The notes beneath the pieces are model-generated. The model worked only from the letters and a program-made list of their open reading frames with translations. It searched no databases and was not told where the DNA came from. This document shows positions 17,666 through 27,105 of a stretch of DNA of 45,833 bases, piece by piece; the first letter of the stretch is position 1; each line of letters begins with the position of its first letter. The DNA is from Candidatus Omnitrophota bacterium (GTDB lineage Bacteria; Omnitrophota; Gorgyraeia; Tantalellales; Tantalellaceae), in assembly GCA_018813285.1 (NCBI GenBank), contig JAHJBY010000006.1:1-45833 (forward strand), written 5' to 3'. Made by a program: the position numbers and the translations under genes.

Positions 17666-18274
17666 ATGATAGGGATCATTGATCACGGATCAGGCAATTT
17701 GAGAAGCGTGTATAATGCTTTTCGCTATCTTGGGGAGGACGTAAAAATATGCGATACTCCGGAGGCGCTTAGATCCGTGGATAAGATAGTGCTACCCGGC
17801 GTTGGATCGTCAAAAGACGCGCTTGCCGGGTTTTCCAGGAAAAGGCTGATCGAGCCGCTTTTGAATGAGATAGGCGGCGGCAAACTGTTTCTTGGGATAT
17901 GTCTGGGGCTTCAGCTTCTTTTTGACCGGAGTGCCGAAGGAGGAGGCACTGATTGTTTTGGTTTGATAAAAGGATCGGTAAACATTTTTCCGGGTGGACC
18001 GGGCCTTAAGGTTCCGCAAATAGGGTGGAATACCGTTGAACTGTCCGGGGATGTGTGTCCGTTGTTCAAAGGCGTAAAAGACGGAAGTTATTTTTATTTT
18101 GTTCATTCTTTCTATTGCGATAGCAGTGAGCCGGAATTTACTGTCGGAAAAACTGAATATGGTGTGAATTACGCGTCAGCGGTTTGGAAAGAGAATATTT
18201 TTGCGGTTCAATTTCACCCTGAGAGGTCACAAAAGAATGGGCTGGATGTTTTAAGGAATTTTGTGGAACTATGA
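17666..18274 (+). CDS. hisH: Imidazole glycerol phosphate synthase glutaminase subunit
   Basis: GSGNLRSV, LGICLGLQLLF nucleophile elbow, FAVQFHPERS. Confidence 0.96.
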   Translation: MIGIIDHGSGNLRSVYNAFRYLGEDVKICDTPEALRSVDKIVLPGVGSSKDALAGFSRKRLIEPLLNEIGGGKLFLGICLGLQLLFDRSAEGGGTDCFGLIKGSVNIFPGGPGLKVPQIGWNTVELSGDVCPLFKGVKDGSYFYFVHSFYCDSSEPEFTVGKTEYGVNYASAVWKENIFAVQFHPERSQKNGLDVLRNFVEL

Positions 18275-19005
18275 AGATAATACCGGCAATAGATATAATC
18301 GGTGGAAAAGTGGTCAGGCTTTTTCAGGGGAAATACGATAAAAAAACGCATTATTCTGACGATCCTGTTAAGGTCGCGAAAAAATGGGAACAGCAAGGTG
18401 CGGAGTGGATCCATGTTGTTGATCTTGATGGCGCAAGGGCGGGAGCGCCTAAGAATGCTGATATAATCGGAGATATATGCAAGGCCGTAAAAGTTCCCGT
18501 TCAGTCAGGAGGGGGTCTGCGGAATCTGGATTCCGTCAGACGAATGATAGACAAAGGCGTGATGAGAGTGATAATTGGTACCAGGGCGTACAAAGACCCC
18601 GATTTTATAAAAAAACTTGTTAAGGAATTCGGTAATAAGATAGCTGTAAGTATTGATGCGATGGGGAAAGTTGTTGTGTCGGATGGCTGGAAATATTCCG
18701 CCATGTTATGGGTAGATGAGACTGCTGCGGAGATGGTTGAATGCGGTGTCTCGACCCTGATATTTACCAACGTAATGAGAGATGGAACGCTTATGGGGAT
18801 AGAAAAAGAATGGGTTAAAAAAATATTGGATATTGCAGGTAATAGCAAGATCATTATCGCGGGCGGGGTATCAACGTTTGATGATATAAAAATGTTGGCG
18901 GGATTGAATGAAGAAAAATTATATGGTGTTATTGTTGGAAAAGCGGTCTATGAAGGCACATTGGATCTTTTAGAAGCCATAAAATATCTTAAGACGATAG
19001 GATAG
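18271..19005 (+). CDS. hisA: Phosphoribosylformimino-5-aminoimidazole carboxamide ribotide isomerase
   Basis: IIPAIDIIGGKVVRLFQGKY, VVDLDGARAG, VQSGGGLRN. Confidence 0.96.
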   Translation: MKIIPAIDIIGGKVVRLFQGKYDKKTHYSDDPVKVAKKWEQQGAEWIHVVDLDGARAGAPKNADIIGDICKAVKVPVQSGGGLRNLDSVRRMIDKGVMRVIIGTRAYKDPDFIKKLVKEFGNKIAVSIDAMGKVVVSDGWKYSAMLWVDETAAEMVECGVSTLIFTNVMRDGTLMGIEKEWVKKILDIAGNSKIIIAGGVSTFDDIKMLAGLNEEKLYGVIVGKAVYEGTLDLLEAIKYLKTIG

Positions 19006-19014
19006 AGGATATAA

Positions 19015-19044
19015 ATAAGAGCACATGTGCTCATGTGCTCTTAT
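19015..19044. repeat. Perfect 12-bp inverted repeat with alternative nested palindrome (hisA-hisF gap)
   Basis: ATAAGAGCACAT-GTGCTC-ATGTGCTCTTAT; also GAGCACATGTGCTC (19019-19032) and direct repeat ATGTGCTC x2. Confidence 0.85.
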
Positions 19045-19115
19045 AGCTTTGAATGCGCACGGCGCAATACGCAATACAAATTGGCGCTAAGCGCGCAGTA
19101 ACGAGGAGGCTATCA

Positions 19116-19874
19116 GTGTTGGCAAAGAGGGTAATACCTTGTCTTGATGTCGCGGACGGCAGGGTGGTAAAAGGTGTGAATTTTGTGGATCTAAAGGACG
19201 CCGGTGATCCGGTTGAGAACGCGAAAACCTATGACGATGAAGGCGCGGATGAATTGGTTTTTCTTGATATCACGGCCACTCATGAGGCGCGGAAGACAAT
19301 GGTGGATCTCGTGAAAAAGGTCGCCGAACAGGTGTTTATGCCGTTTACCGTCGGCGGCGGGATCTCTTCCAACGACGACATAAGGGATCTTTTGAACGCC
19401 GGGTGCGATAAGATATCGATAAATTCTGCCGCTGTTGTCAGACCTGATTTTATCAGGGAAGCCGCCGGAAGGTTTGGTTCTCAATGTATTGTAGTCGCAA
19501 TTGACGCAAAACGAAGAAAGGACAATGAGTGGGAAGTTTATGTGCGAGGAGGACGTGAGGCAACCGGTATTGATGTTCTCGAGTGGGCCAAACAGGCCGA
19601 AAAACTGGGAGCGGGGGAAATACTTCTTACGAGCATGGATCGTGACGGTACAAAAGACGGGTTTGATGTCGAACTTACGCGGGCTGTTTCGGAGGCCGTT
19701 GGTATACCTGTGATCGCTTCAGGCGGATGCGGTACCCTGGAGCATTTTGTTGAAGCGCTTACGAAAGGGAAAGCGGATGCCGCGCTGGCCGCGTCTATTT
19801 TTCATTTTCGAGAATTCTCTATCGCGGAAGTAAAAAAATATCTCGGCGCGCAGGGGATAGAGGTGCGCCTATAA
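19116..19874 (+). CDS. hisF: Imidazole glycerol phosphate synthase cyclase subunit (start corrected to GTG 19116)
   Basis: [31 protein letters not shown] upstream. Confidence 0.96.
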   Translation: MLAKRVIPCLDVADGRVVKGVNFVDLKDAGDPVENAKTYDDEGADELVFLDITATHEARKTMVDLVKKVAEQVFMPFTVGGGISSNDDIRDLLNAGCDKISINSAAVVRPDFIREAAGRFGSQCIVVAIDAKRRKDNEWEVYVRGGREATGIDVLEWAKQAEKLGAGEILLTSMDRDGTKDGFDVELTRAVSEAVGIPVIASGGCGTLEHFVEALTKGKADAALAASIFHFREFSIAEVKKYLGAQGIEVRL

Positions 19875-19886
19875 TCGAGAGACAAT

Positions 19887-19928
19887 ATGTGATGGGTGAT
19901 TGTGTACGCAATACGCTAAGCGCAGAGC
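19887..19928 (+). repeat. Degenerate heptad array upstream of hisI
   Basis: ATGTGAT GGGTGAT TGTGTAC GCAATAC GCTAAGC GCAGAGC. Confidence 0.5.
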
Positions 19929-19941
19929 GCGTGGAGAAGTT

Positions 19942-20319
19942 ATGGAATTTATAGATAATCTAAATTTTGATGACAAAGGCCTCATACCGGCGATAGTACA
20001 GGACAGCGCTACCGGGCAAGTCTTGACGCTTTGCTACATGAACAAGGAAGCCCTTGAGAAGACCATGGATGAAAAGAAGATCTATGTTTTTCGCAGGTCA
20101 AAAGCCCGCGTTATGGTGAAGGGTGAGCGCTCAGGGTGCGTACAACTGGTTAAAGATGTATTTGTGGATTGTGCGGATAATTCCGTGCTTTTCAAAGTGG
20201 AACAGACGCGTGCGGCGTGTCACGAGGGGTATTTCAGTTGTTATTACAGAAAAGTGGATGAAAACGGCGGACTGACCGTTGTGAGTGAGCGCGTTTTTGA
20301 CCCGAAGGAAGTGTACTAG
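19942..20319 (+). CDS. hisI: Phosphoribosyl-AMP cyclohydrolase (no fused HisE domain)
   Basis: LIPAIVQDSATGQVLTLCYMNKEAL, DCADNSVLFKVEQTRAACHEGYFSCYYR. Confidence 0.95.
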   Translation: MEFIDNLNFDDKGLIPAIVQDSATGQVLTLCYMNKEALEKTMDEKKIYVFRRSKARVMVKGERSGCVQLVKDVFVDCADNSVLFKVEQTRAACHEGYFSCYYRKVDENGGLTVVSERVFDPKEVY

Positions 20320-20324
20320 TTACG

Positions 20325-21800
20325 ATGTATTATCCGGACAAACAACAGTTCATAGAATTAAGCAAGAAGGGCAACGTTATTCCTGTTCATAGCGAGGCGT
20401 TTGCGGATTTTGATACGCCGTTATCCGCGTTCCTCAAAATCGACGAGGGTGAATTTTCGTATCTGCTTGAATCCGTAGAGGAAGCGGAGCGTCTTGGGAG
20501 GTATTCGTTCATGGGAAGCAATCCGTCCATGGTCATAGAAAGCAAGAAAGACAAAATAACCATCAGAAAAGGGAATTCGGTAGATACGTATGTGACAAAA
20601 ACGGATCCTATGGAAGAAATTAAGACCATCATGGACGGATTCAAATTTGTCGGCACCAAAGGCCTTCCGAGATTTTGCGGCGGACTTGTCGGATACATGG
20701 GATACGATATGGTAAGATTTTTTGAAGACATTCCGGATAACAATCCCGAAGAACTGGATATGCCGGACATGCAGTTTGTTCTGACGGATACTATTTTGAT
20801 GTTCGATCATGTGGATCACAAGATAAAGGTTGTTTCCAACGCGATGATCGACGGCGATCCTGCCGCTCTTTATGACGAGGCCTGCGCTAAGATCGACAGG
20901 ATTATAAAAAAATTAAAAAAACCCACAACGGCGCCGAAGCAGAAAAAGTCCGGTACCGAAACTTTCGAAATAGAGTCGAATTTTACGGAAGAAGGATTTT
21001 CAAAAATAGTCGAAGCGGCGAAAGAGCACATCCGTGCGGGCGACATAATCCAGGTGGTGCTTTCCCAGAGGCTCAAGCGAAAGACAAGGGCGGACGCGTT
21101 TTCAATATACAGGGCGTTAAGGTCGGTTAACCCATCACCGTATATGTTTTACCTGAAGTTCGGACGGTACCGTATAGTTGGATCTTCACCGGAGATACTT
21201 GTGCGCTGCGAAGACGAGGTGGTTGAAGTGCGGCCGATAGCCGGTACGCGGAAACGCGGAAAAGACGCGGCGGAAGACATGCTACTTGAAAAGGAACTGC
21301 TGGCCGATCCCAAAGAAAGGGCTGAACATATAATGCTTCTTGACTTGGGCCGGAATGATATCGGCCGGGTATGTGATTATTCCACCGTGAAACCTCGAGA
21401 AGTTATGCGCGTAGAAAAATATTCACATGTGATGCATATCGTCAGTGATGTTGTCGGCAAACTCCGGGATGATAAGAACATCTTTGATTTGATAAGGGCC
21501 ACTTTTCCGGCCGGGACGGTTACCGGCGCTCCAAAGGTGAAGGCCATGGAACTCGTCGACAAATTTGAGAACACACGCCGGGGGCCCTATGCCGGATGCG
21601 CGGGGTATATAGGATTTTCAGGCAATATCGACTTGTGTATTACTATACGAACGATCGTTTTCTCCGGGGATACCGCGCATATTCAGGCAGGGGCTGGCAT
21701 AGTGCTTGATTCCGAACCGGAGAAAGAATATCACGAGACTTTGAACAAGGCCATGGCCTTGATAAGGGCGATCGAGTTCGCGGAAAAGGGGCTTAAATGA
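20325..21800 (+). CDS. trpE: Anthranilate synthase component I
   Basis: Chorismate-binding motifs: GSSPEILVR, RPIAGTRKRG, FPAGTVTGAPKVKAMELV, QAGAGIVLDSEPEKEYHET. Confidence 0.96.
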   Translation: MYYPDKQQFIELSKKGNVIPVHSEAFADFDTPLSAFLKIDEGEFSYLLESVEEAERLGRYSFMGSNPSMVIESKKDKITIRKGNSVDTYVTKTDPMEEIKTIMDGFKFVGTKGLPRFCGGLVGYMGYDMVRFFEDIPDNNPEELDMPDMQFVLTDTILMFDHVDHKIKVVSNAMIDGDPAALYDEACAKIDRIIKKLKKPTTAPKQKKSGTETFEIESNFTEEGFSKIVEAAKEHIRAGDIIQVVLSQRLKRKTRADAFSIYRALRSVNPSPYMFYLKFGRYRIVGSSPEILVRCEDEVVEVRPIAGTRKRGKDAAEDMLLEKELLADPKERAEHIMLLDLGRNDIGRVCDYSTVKPREVMRVEKYSHVMHIVSDVVGKLRDDKNIFDLIRATFPAGTVTGAPKVKAMELVDKFENTRRGPYAGCAGYIGFSGNIDLCITIRTIVFSGDTAHIQAGAGIVLDSEPEKEYHETLNKAMALIRAIEFAEKGLK

Positions 21801-22381
21801 TACTGGTTGTCGACAACTACGATTCATTTACATACAATCTGGTTCAATACGTGGGTGAATTAGGCGCGGAAGTAAAAGTATACCGCAATGATAAGATCAA
21901 GATTGATGACATAAAAGCCCTTTCCCCGGACGCAATTATTATATCACCCGGCCCTGGCAGACCGGATGATGCCTGTGTCTCGAAAGATGTAATAAGGGAA
22001 TTCGCCGGCAAGGTACCGATACTGGGCGTATGCCTGGGGCATCAATGCATAGCCGAAGTGTTCGGGGCGTCCGTAGTGAGGAGCGATCGTATAATGCATG
22101 GAAAGGTGAGTAACATATACCACGACGGCAATAGTATATTTGCCGGGCTCTCGTGCCCTTTTGTGGCGACAAGATATCATTCGCTTGTTGTTGCTCCGGA
22201 TACGCTGAAAGAACCTATGGAACTTACGGCCTGGACAGATGCTAATGAAGTGATGGGTTTGCGGCACAGAGAGATGCCGGTATATGGCGTTCAGTTCCAC
22301 CCGGAATCTATCCTGACGGTGGAGGGTAAAAAGCTTATAGAGAACTTTATTCAGGAAAAATCATGTCTACTCGACACATAA
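21797..22381 (+). CDS. trpG: Anthranilate synthase component II (glutamine amidotransferase)
   Basis: DNYDSFTYNLVQY, ISPGPGRPDDA, GVCLGHQCIAEVFG, GVQFHPESILT. Confidence 0.96.
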   Translation: MILVVDNYDSFTYNLVQYVGELGAEVKVYRNDKIKIDDIKALSPDAIIISPGPGRPDDACVSKDVIREFAGKVPILGVCLGHQCIAEVFGASVVRSDRIMHGKVSNIYHDGNSIFAGLSCPFVATRYHSLVVAPDTLKEPMELTAWTDANEVMGLRHREMPVYGVQFHPESILTVEGKKLIENFIQEKSCLLDT

Positions 22382-23403
22382 AAAACGCGATCAGAAAAAT
22401 AACCGGTTTAAAAAATCTCACAGAAGATGAAACACGATCGGTCTTTAACGAGATCATGAGCGGCGATGCCACTCTGGCGCAGGTCGGGGCGTTTCTTGCC
22501 GGGTTACATATGAAAGGGGAAACTGTCGATGAGATCACCGGAGCGGCCAAAGTGATGAGGGAAAAAGCGGTAAAAATAAACGCCGGATCAGCCGGCGATG
22601 TAATACTGGATACGTGTGGAACAGGCGGCACCGGTAAGGAAACATTTAACATTTCTACCGCGGCGAGCTTTGTCGCCGCGGGTTGCGGCGTCAAGGTGGC
22701 TAAACACGGTAATCGCGCGTCTTCCGGACGCTGCGGTTCGGCAGACGTGCTGGAAGCTTTGGGGGTTAAGGTCGACGCGCCGGTCGCGGTTGTGGAAAAA
22801 TGTATTAACGACGCTAATATCGGGTTTCTTTTCGCGCCGTTATTTCATAAGGCGATGAAGTATGCCGCCGGGCCGCGCAAAGAGATCGGGACACGGACGA
22901 TATTTAATTTGCTCGGTCCATTATCGAACCCTGCCGGGGCGACGTGCCAGGTCATGGGGGTCTATGATACTGATCTTACGGAGACGATGGCCGAAGTTTT
23001 GGGAAAGCTTGGGGTGAAAAGGGCATATGTTGTGCATGGAGAAAACGGATTTGACGAAGTTTCGATAACGGGACGCACTAAAGTGAGCGAGTTGAAAGAT
23101 GGACGGGTCAAATCATATGATGTTACTCCCGAAATTTTCGGAATAGATACGGTGAAAAAAGCGGATATCGAAGGTGGGGACGCGAAAAAGAATGCTGTGA
23201 TGATGAGGTCGGTTTTGAATGGGGAAAAAAGCACGGCATTGGATATTGTTCTCGCGAACGCCGGCATGGCGCTTGTGGCCGCGGGATGCGCCGGTGATTT
23301 TAAAGAAGGAACTAAAAAGGCGCTTGTGTCTATAACTTCCGGTATGGCTTGTCGTGCGCTGGAACGGCTCATAGAAATAACCAATTCGGAAGGTGAAACA
23401 TGA
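22363..23403 (+). CDS. trpD: Anthranilate phosphoribosyltransferase
   Basis: DTCGTGGTGKETFNISTAASFVAAGCGVKVAKHGNRASSGRCGSADVLEALG. Confidence 0.97.
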   Translation: MSTRHIKNAIRKITGLKNLTEDETRSVFNEIMSGDATLAQVGAFLAGLHMKGETVDEITGAAKVMREKAVKINAGSAGDVILDTCGTGGTGKETFNISTAASFVAAGCGVKVAKHGNRASSGRCGSADVLEALGVKVDAPVAVVEKCINDANIGFLFAPLFHKAMKYAAGPRKEIGTRTIFNLLGPLSNPAGATCQVMGVYDTDLTETMAEVLGKLGVKRAYVVHGENGFDEVSITGRTKVSELKDGRVKSYDVTPEIFGIDTVKKADIEGGDAKKNAVMMRSVLNGEKSTALDIVLANAGMALVAAGCAGDFKEGTKKALVSITSGMACRALERLIEITNSEGET

Positions 23404-24176
23404 TCCTCGGCAAGATCATACAAAAAAAACGGGAAGAAGTGGATGCTAAACGGGCAAAGCTCGACTTGAACGCGCTTCGTGAGAAAACTGTTTTGGTCGA
23501 AAGCCATGGAGTATTCAAACGGAACATATCTCGAAGAGGACACATTAACCTCATTGGTGAGATCAAGAAAAGCTCACCTTCAAAAGGGATAATCCGCGGG
23601 GATTTTGATCCGGTACAGATAGCCTGGTCATATCAGGCGGCCGGGGCAAGCGCGATAAGTGTCGTGACCGACGAGAGATTTTTCGATGGCAAACTGGAAT
23701 ATGTCAAGATGGTGAAAGAGAGGGTGAGCGTTCCGGTTTTGCGTAAAGATTTTATAATAGACGAATACCAACTATATGAATCCGCGGTGATCGGAGCGGA
23801 CGCGATACTTTTGATCGCGCGCATACTGACGCAGGAGGAACTGACGGATTACCTCGCTATTGCCCGTGGGATAGGGCTGGACTGTCTGGTGGAAGTCCAC
23901 AACGAGGAAGAATTGGAGAAGGCATTAAAAAGCCATGCCGCCATCATCGGCATAAATAATCGGGATCTATCGACTTTTAGAGTCGATTTTTCAAAGACGG
24001 AGCGTCTCATAAGGCTGATCCCGGAAAACAAGGTAATAGTTTCTGAAAGCGGGATAGAGACTTATGAACAGGTGATGCTCCTAAAAAGTCTGGGGGTTAA
24101 TGCCGTTTTAATAGGTGAAACGTTCATGCGGGCGACGAATATCGGTCAGAAAGTCAGAGAGTTGATGGGAGAATGA
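23400..24176 (+). CDS. trpC: Indole-3-glycerol phosphate synthase
   Basis: LIGEIKKSSPSKGIIR, VLRKDFIIDEYQLYES, GINNRDLSTF, VSESGI. Confidence 0.96.
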   Translation: MILGKIIQKKREEVDAKRAKLDLNALREKTVLVESHGVFKRNISRRGHINLIGEIKKSSPSKGIIRGDFDPVQIAWSYQAAGASAISVVTDERFFDGKLEYVKMVKERVSVPVLRKDFIIDEYQLYESAVIGADAILLIARILTQEELTDYLAIARGIGLDCLVEVHNEEELEKALKSHAAIIGINNRDLSTFRVDFSKTERLIRLIPENKVIVSESGIETYEQVMLLKSLGVNAVLIGETFMRATNIGQKVRELMGE

Positions 24177-24216
24177 TATCGGGTGTTTTTATGGAGCGTG
24201 AAGGATCGCGGGAAAA

Positions 24217-24867
24217 ATGACAAAAGTAAAAATTTGCGGATTAACAAATGCTGAAGACGCGCTTCTGGCCCGCGCGTACGGCGCCGATCTGGTGGGATTT
24301 CTTTTTGCTGACGAATCTCCCAGATTTATTGTCCCCGGCGAAGTGAAAAAGATCGTGCAGGTGCTTCCCGCGGATGTAGGCAAGGTGGGCCTTTTTAAGG
24401 ATCACACCCTGGAAGAAGTGAAAGAGAATGTGAAGTTATGCCTTCTGGATCATGTTCAGCTGCATGGGGATGAAAGCCCGGAGTTTTGCCGCCGCCTCCG
24501 GAAGATATTAAAAGCGAGTGGATCGGATGTTAAAATCATCAAAACATTCAAGGTGAAGGACAGAATTATGGGAATCCCGCCGGATGAATATGACGATGCG
24601 GATTACTATCTTTTCGATACATATCATCCGAAAATGATGGGCGGTACGGGGATCCGGTTTGACTGGGATGTTTTAGGCGAAGTAGAAGGCGGCAAACCTT
24701 TTTTTATAGCAGGAGGCCTTAAGCCGGAAAATGTCGCCGATGCGATAAGGGTGCTCTCGCCTTATGGCGTGGACGCCGCAAGCGGTGTGGAAAGATCCGT
24801 GGGAAAAAAGGACAAGGACAAAATCAAGGAGTTTATTCTAAATGCGAAAAACGCGAAAAGTACCTGA
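24217..24867 (+). CDS. trpF: Phosphoribosylanthranilate isomerase
   Basis: [44 protein letters not shown]. Confidence 0.95.
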   Translation: MTKVKICGLTNAEDALLARAYGADLVGFLFADESPRFIVPGEVKKIVQVLPADVGKVGLFKDHTLEEVKENVKLCLLDHVQLHGDESPEFCRRLRKILKASGSDVKIIKTFKVKDRIMGIPPDEYDDADYYLFDTYHPKMMGGTGIRFDWDVLGEVEGGKPFFIAGGLKPENVADAIRVLSPYGVDAASGVERSVGKKDKDKIKEFILNAKNAKST

Positions 24868-26041
24868 TAATAAGGGATACTTCGGGCCGTATGGAGGAAG
24901 GTTTATTCCTGAAACATTGATGCCGGCCGTTGGGGAACTAACATCAGCTTACAATAAGGTATGCAAGACTTGGGAGTTCAGGCGGCTTCTGTCTTCATAC
25001 TTAAAAAAGTATGCCGGACGGCCTACTCCGCTTTATTTCGCGCGCGCGCTTACCGAAAAGCTTGGGGGGGCGCGAATATACCTGAAAAGAGAAGATCTGC
25101 TTCATACCGGTGCTCACAAGATCAACAATACGATTGGGCAAGCCCTTCTTGCGGTTAAAATGGGCAAGAAAAGGCTGATAGCTGAAACGGGAGCCGGACA
25201 GCATGGAGTAGCTACCGCCACCGTTGCCGCGTTATTCGGTCTTAAATGCGATGTGTATATGGGTACAGAAGATGTTCGCCGGCAGAGCCTTAATGTGTTT
25301 CGCATGAAACTTTTAGGGGCGACGGTTATCCCGGTGAAATCGGGTTCCCGTACGTTGAAAGACGCGACAAACGAAGCGATCAGAGATTGGGTGACCAATG
25401 TAGGAAATACACATTATGTTATCGGATCCGTTGTTGGCCCGCATCCTTATCCGATGATGGTAAGGGATTTTCAGTCTGTTATAGGGAAAGAGGCGCGCAG
25501 GGATGTTCTCAAAAAAGAGCACAGATTACCGGATTATCTTCTTGCTTGTGTCGGGGGAGGAAGCAATGCAATTGGTCTGTTCCACCCATTTTATAAAGAT
25601 AAGAGTGTGAAGTTTATCGGCGTCGAAGCCGCGGGGCTTGGCATTAATAGCGGACATCACTCCGCGCCTCTTAGTAAAGGGCGAACCGGTGTTTTGCACG
25701 GCAGTAAAAGTCTTCTGTTGGAGGATAAAGACGGACAGGTGCAGCTGGCGCATTCGATATCCGCCGGGTTGGATTATCCCGGGGTCGGTCCGGAACACGG
25801 GTACTACAGAGACACGGGTCGGGCGGGATATGTGTCGATCACTGATGCCGAGGCGATCGGCGGGGTAAAACTTCTGTGCGAAACGGAAGGGATTATTCCG
25901 GCGCTTGAATCAGCGCATGCGATAGCGTACTTGAAAAAACTGGCGGAAAGAACAAGGAAAAAAGATATCATCGTGGTCTCTCTGTCAGGGCGCGGCGACA
26001 AAGACTTGGATATCATAAGGGAATATGAGAGTAGTCGATGA
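24842..26041 (+). CDS. trpB: Tryptophan synthase beta chain
   Basis: [65 protein letters not shown]. Confidence 0.97.
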   Translation: MRKTRKVPDNKGYFGPYGGRFIPETLMPAVGELTSAYNKVCKTWEFRRLLSSYLKKYAGRPTPLYFARALTEKLGGARIYLKREDLLHTGAHKINNTIGQALLAVKMGKKRLIAETGAGQHGVATATVAALFGLKCDVYMGTEDVRRQSLNVFRMKLLGATVIPVKSGSRTLKDATNEAIRDWVTNVGNTHYVIGSVVGPHPYPMMVRDFQSVIGKEARRDVLKKEHRLPDYLLACVGGGSNAIGLFHPFYKDKSVKFIGVEAAGLGINSGHHSAPLSKGRTGVLHGSKSLLLEDKDGQVQLAHSISAGLDYPGVGPEHGYYRDTGRAGYVSITDAEAIGGVKLLCETEGIIPALESAHAIAYLKKLAERTRKKDIIVVSLSGRGDKDLDIIREYESSR

Positions 26042-26060
26042 CCAAAAGTCGGATCGTTGA

Positions 26061-26226
26061 TACATCAGGCGGCGCCCTTAGCTATCGCGCCCCTCGCTCC
26101 GCTCGGGACTTCGCGGGACAGGCAGGACAGGCTGAACCCCGCCGTTTACGGCGGAGATGTATATGAGCCGCCTCAGTATGAATCCATACTTGGAAACCCT
26201 GGGCTTCAGCCCGGGGAGTTGAAAGG
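26061..26226 (+). mobile_element. Composite non-autonomous repeat element, full copy with short arrays
   Basis: TACATCAGGCGGCGCCCTTAGCTATCGC; CCCTCGCTCCGCTC; GGGACAGGC AGGACAGGC; hairpin CCGCCG-TTTA-CGGCGG (26139-26154); hairpin CCCTGGGC-TTCA-GCCCGGGG (26197-26216); GAGTTGAAAGG. Confidence 0.75.
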
Positions 26227-26260
26227 ATACATAGTACATGGAAGAAAAGACGGAGAGATA

Positions 26261-27076
26261 ATGAATCGGATCGATCAGGCGTTTAAGAGATTGAGGGAAG
26301 AAGGTAAGAAGGCGTTTATACCGTATGTAACGGCTGGAGACCCGGATATGGCTGTCTCAAAGGAGATAATCGGGGCGATAGCTGACGCCGGAGCGGATAT
26401 CATCGAGATCGGGATCCCTTTTTCGGATCCGCTTGCTGACGGACCGACTATCCAGAGAGCTGGCGACAGATCGTTATCGGGCGGGTGTTCCGTCAAGAAG
26501 ATCATGAACATGGTGAAGGAACTGAGAGGTTCTATTTGTGTGCCGTTTGTTTTTATGACGTATTTTAATGTCATTTTAAGTTATGGAATAGAACGTTTTG
26601 TGGCTGACTCCTTAAAATACGGAGCTGATGGTGTTATTGTACCCGATCTTCCGCTGGAAGAGGCCGGCATGTTAATAAAAGAAGGCGCCAAACAGGATTT
26701 TTCAGTAATACTTTTATCCGCGCCGACTACTCCGATAGACAGGTTCAAGAAGATCGCCGCCAGGTCACGGGGGTTCGTGTATTATGTTTCGTTGACAGGT
26801 GTTACCGGGGCGCGAAAAACTTTTTCAGACAAAATAAGCGATAATGTAAAAAAATTTAAAAAAGTGACTTCTATGCCTGTTTGTGTAGGGTTTGGCATAT
26901 CCAAACCCCGGCATGCGGCGGAGATGGCACAGTTTGCCGACGGGGTGATAGTGGGTTCGGCGATAATCAATGTAATAGAAAAAAACATGGGTAGCAAAAA
27001 GAAGATGATCAAGGATGTAGGGAAGTTTACCAAATCTATTGCAAGGGCCGTGCATGGGGTGATAACTGAAAACTGA
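26261..27076 (+). CDS. trpA: Tryptophan synthase alpha chain (start corrected from 26057 to ATG 26261)
   Basis: FIPYVTAGDPDM, EIGIPFSDPLADGPTIQ, YYVSLTGVTGAR. Confidence 0.96.
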   Translation: MNRIDQAFKRLREEGKKAFIPYVTAGDPDMAVSKEIIGAIADAGADIIEIGIPFSDPLADGPTIQRAGDRSLSGGCSVKKIMNMVKELRGSICVPFVFMTYFNVILSYGIERFVADSLKYGADGVIVPDLPLEEAGMLIKEGAKQDFSVILLSAPTTPIDRFKKIAARSRGFVYYVSLTGVTGARKTFSDKISDNVKKFKKVTSMPVCVGFGISKPRHAAEMAQFADGVIVGSAIINVIEKNMGSKKKMIKDVGKFTKSIARAVHGVITEN

Positions 27077-27083
27077 GAACTGA
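27063..27083 (+). repeat. Heptad array overlapping the 3' end of trpA
   Basis: TAACTGA AAACTGA GAACTGA; the TGA at 27074-27076 is the trpA stop. Confidence 0.75.
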
Positions 27084-27105
27084 AAGCCAATGAGGGCGGG
27101 AAAAC

